NCBI GenBank assembly: GCA_947501475.1
Contig: CANMWA010000008.1
Coordinates: 124,001 to 188,000, forward strand
DNA: 64,000 nucleotides
Direction of reading: 5' to 3'
Source: an uncultured Aquimarina sp.
Lineage (GTDB): Bacteria; Bacteroidota; Bacteroidia; Flavobacteriales; Flavobacteriaceae
Shown: in pieces, positions 62,503 through 64,000 of the stretch
Position numbering within the stretch: the first letter of the stretch is position 1
Layout of the letters: each line of letters starts with the position of its first letter
Program-made: the position numbers and the translations under genes
The notes under the pieces: generated by a model
Databases searched by the model: none
Seen by the model: only the letters and a program-made list of their open reading frames with translations
What the model was told of the DNA's origin: nothing

Positions 62503-63755
62503 TGGCAAAATCTAGTGTCGCCGCTATTGATTGGATAACGGTACTTTTATTTTTATTACTTGTTGGATTTGGCTGGGGTAATATTTATTCTGCATCTTAT
62601 GAAAATGAAGCATTCTCATTTACAGACTTGTCTCAAGTATACATCAAACAAGCCTATTGGATTTTATTTAGTGTAGTAATAATTATCATCATACAAGCTA
62701 TAGAAGTAAAGTTTTATGAACGCTTTGCCGGTTTAATTTATGTAATATCATTACTCTCATTATTAGGGCTTTTTATTTTTGGTAAAAAAATATCGGGAGC
62801 TACCTCTTGGTATGCTATTGGCCCAGTTGGCTTACAGCCATCTGAATTTGCAAAAGCAGCTACAGCTTTGGCTTTGGCAAAATTTTTAAGCGACATGCAA
62901 ACCAACATCAAGTTTCTTGGTCACCAGCTTCGAGCTTTCTTAATTATTGCATTACCTGCATTGTTAATTATCCCCCAACCAGATCCTGGGAGTGCTTTGG
63001 TATATGCTGCCTTTTTCTTTCCTCTTTACAGAGAAGGATTAGCCGCAATTTATCTTATTGTTGGTGTTTCTGCAGCTGTATTATTTATACTTACATTACT
63101 TTTTAAACCCATATGGGTTGTATTAGCTATAGCGGCAATCATGATATTTATTTTGGTAAAAAACAGAAAACAAAAGCCAAAATATTCAAGGTATCTTTTA
63201 ACTATAATTGTGATTACTGGGTTTTGTTATTCGGTAAACTATATTTTTAATAATGTTTTTGAGCAAAGGCACCGAGATCGATTTAATATTGTTCTTGGTA
63301 AAGAAGTAGACGCTAAAGGTATTGGATATAACACTAACCAAAGTCAGATTGCTATTGGAAGCGGTAGTTGGACAGGAAAAGGATGGAAAGAAGGAACACA
63401 AACCAAAGGAGGTTTTGTACCAGAACAACACACCGATTACATTTTTAGTACGGTAGGTGAAGAATGGGGCTTCTTAGGGGCTTCTGTTGTTATAATCTTA
63501 TTTGTTTTACTCCTGATCAGACTTATCAATTTGGCCGAAAGGCAAAAATCTCAATTTAGTCGAGTCTATGGGTACAGTGTAATTGGTATTCTTTTTATAC
63601 ACTTTGCTATTAATATCGGTATGGTAACTGGGTTGATCCCTACAATTGGTATCCCCTTGCCATTTTTTAGTTATGGTGGGTCGGGATTATGGGGGTTTAC
63701 CATTTTATTATTCATCTTTATTAAGCTAGATGCAAATCGAGTTAATGAATGGTAA
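62502..63755 (+). CDS. rodA: Rod-shape peptidoglycan glycosyltransferase RodA
   Basis: This 417-residue SEDS-family enzyme polymerises lipid II into glycan strands for elongation. It has about ten TM helices. The family signatures are WYAIGPVGLQPSEFAKAA, PQPDPGSALVYAAFFF and a long extracellular loop with QSQIAIGSGSWTGKGW and QHTDYIFSTVGEEWGF. It ends GIPLPFFSYGGSGLWGFT. The cluster mreB-mreC-mreD-mrdA-rodA thus encodes the full core elongasome. It is convergent, 8 bp away, with the nuclease gene. Confidence 0.97.
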   Translation: MAKSSVAAIDWITVLLFLLLVGFGWGNIYSASYENEAFSFTDLSQVYIKQAYWILFSVVIIIIIQAIEVKFYERFAGLIYVISLLSLLGLFIFGKKISGATSWYAIGPVGLQPSEFAKAATALALAKFLSDMQTNIKFLGHQLRAFLIIALPALLIIPQPDPGSALVYAAFFFPLYREGLAAIYLIVGVSAAVLFILTLLFKPIWVVLAIAAIMIFILVKNRKQKPKYSRYLLTIIVITGFCYSVNYIFNNVFEQRHRDRFNIVLGKEVDAKGIGYNTNQSQIAIGSGSWTGKGWKEGTQTKGGFVPEQHTDYIFSTVGEEWGFLGASVVIILFVLLLIRLINLAERQKSQFSRVYGYSVIGILFIHFAINIGMVTGLIPTIGIPLPFFSYGGSGLWGFTILLFIFIKLDANRVNEW

Positions 63756-63763
63756 TTTAATCA

Positions 63764-64000
63764 TTAAAGCTTCCATCCTTTTGTAGTAGAAGACATTTCT
63801 AATTTTTCTTCTATAACATCCTCTAGTTTTGGAAAAAAATCAATCCCTGTAAGCTTTTCAATTTCATCTACTGATACCACAAATTCTTTAAGGGGTACGC
63901 TGGTCTGCTTACCTTCCATAAGAAAAGCAATAATTTTTGGGTTTTTAGCGCTGTTATCCAATATAATCTTATAAAAATACTTGGGTACAGATACTGCCTC
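63764..64000 (-). CDS. DNA/RNA non-specific endonuclease, C-terminal part (start outside window)
   Basis: The last 78 residues of a protein are visible; the frame is open to the window edge, so the in-frame TTG at 63961 is not the start. VPKYFYKIILDNSAKNPKII is followed by SVDEIEKLTGIDFFPKLED, the usual C-terminal end of DNA/RNA non-specific (NucA/Nuc1-type) endonucleases. The catalytic DRGH motif would lie outside the window and cannot be checked. Such enzymes are normally exported and degrade extracellular nucleic acid. Confidence 0.8.
   Translation of the reverse strand, partial: EAVSVPKYFYKIILDNSAKNPKIIAFLMEGKQTSVPLKEFVVSVDEIEKLTGIDFFPKLEDVIEEKLEMSSTTKGWKL

Overview
The window is a stretch of low-GC chromosome from a member of the Bacteroidota, almost certainly the family Flavobacteriaceae and probably a marine species; a genus such as Aquimarina is only a guess. 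The evidence is the TTTG-N19-TAnnTTTG promoters (clear upstream of rplM and the LRR gene), a secreted protein with a type IX secretion (T9SS) tail beside a PorT-like gene, OMP_b-brl and DUF5686 outer-membrane proteins, the flavobacterial ExbB/ExbD/ExbD cluster, and lipoproteins with acidic residues after the lipid cysteine. I see no prophage, insertion sequence or CRISPR array, and most of the window is core chromosome.

Layout. 1-5.4 kb: the end of a polysaccharide deacetylase, a thioredoxin-fold protein without cysteines, a membrane metallophosphoesterase and polA, with an orphan terminator (possible small RNA) in the divergent gap. 5.7-15.3 kb: a 1585-residue LRR/Ig-like T9SS cargo protein with a recently duplicated module, a coupled lipoprotein, a serine hydrolase and a DUF5916 outer-membrane protein. 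15.5-27.4 kb: translation and housekeeping genes (rplM-rpsI-rpsB-tsf, pyrH-frr, asnS), plus a DUF5686 protein, an MMPL exporter and a possible 36-residue membrane protein. 27.4-30.9 kb: katG followed by an ankyrin gene and an unknown gene. 31.1-36.5 kb: an operon of TonB-dependent receptor, serine hydrolase and LytS/LytTR two-component pair. 36.7-39.6 kb: an XRE regulator with a cluster of GCTAAT sites, two small unknown proteins and a MarR-acetyltransferase pair.

39.7-46.4 kb is the most unusual part. Two tandem lipoproteins consist of paired CBM21-type starch/glycogen-binding modules. A perfect 24-bp inverted repeat bounds 338 bp of non-coding DNA next to them. Then comes a six-gene cluster: two paralogous copies of [anchored coiled-coil extracytoplasmic protein + 7-TM protein], the second copy running directly into a histidine kinase with no sensor domain and a LuxR-type response regulator. 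I read this as a possible split 7-TM receptor/kinase signalling system that I do not recognise from described systems.

46.6-64 kb returns to core functions: rpoN, a PorT-like protein, exbD-exbD-membrane protein-exbB (energy coupling for TonB receptors such as the one at 34-36 kb), tRNA-Ser(GGA), asparaginase, TatD, a retropepsin-like protein, a MacB-type permease, purH, and the rod-shape cluster mreB-mreC-mreD-mrdA-rodA. The window ends inside a DNA/RNA non-specific endonuclease gene.
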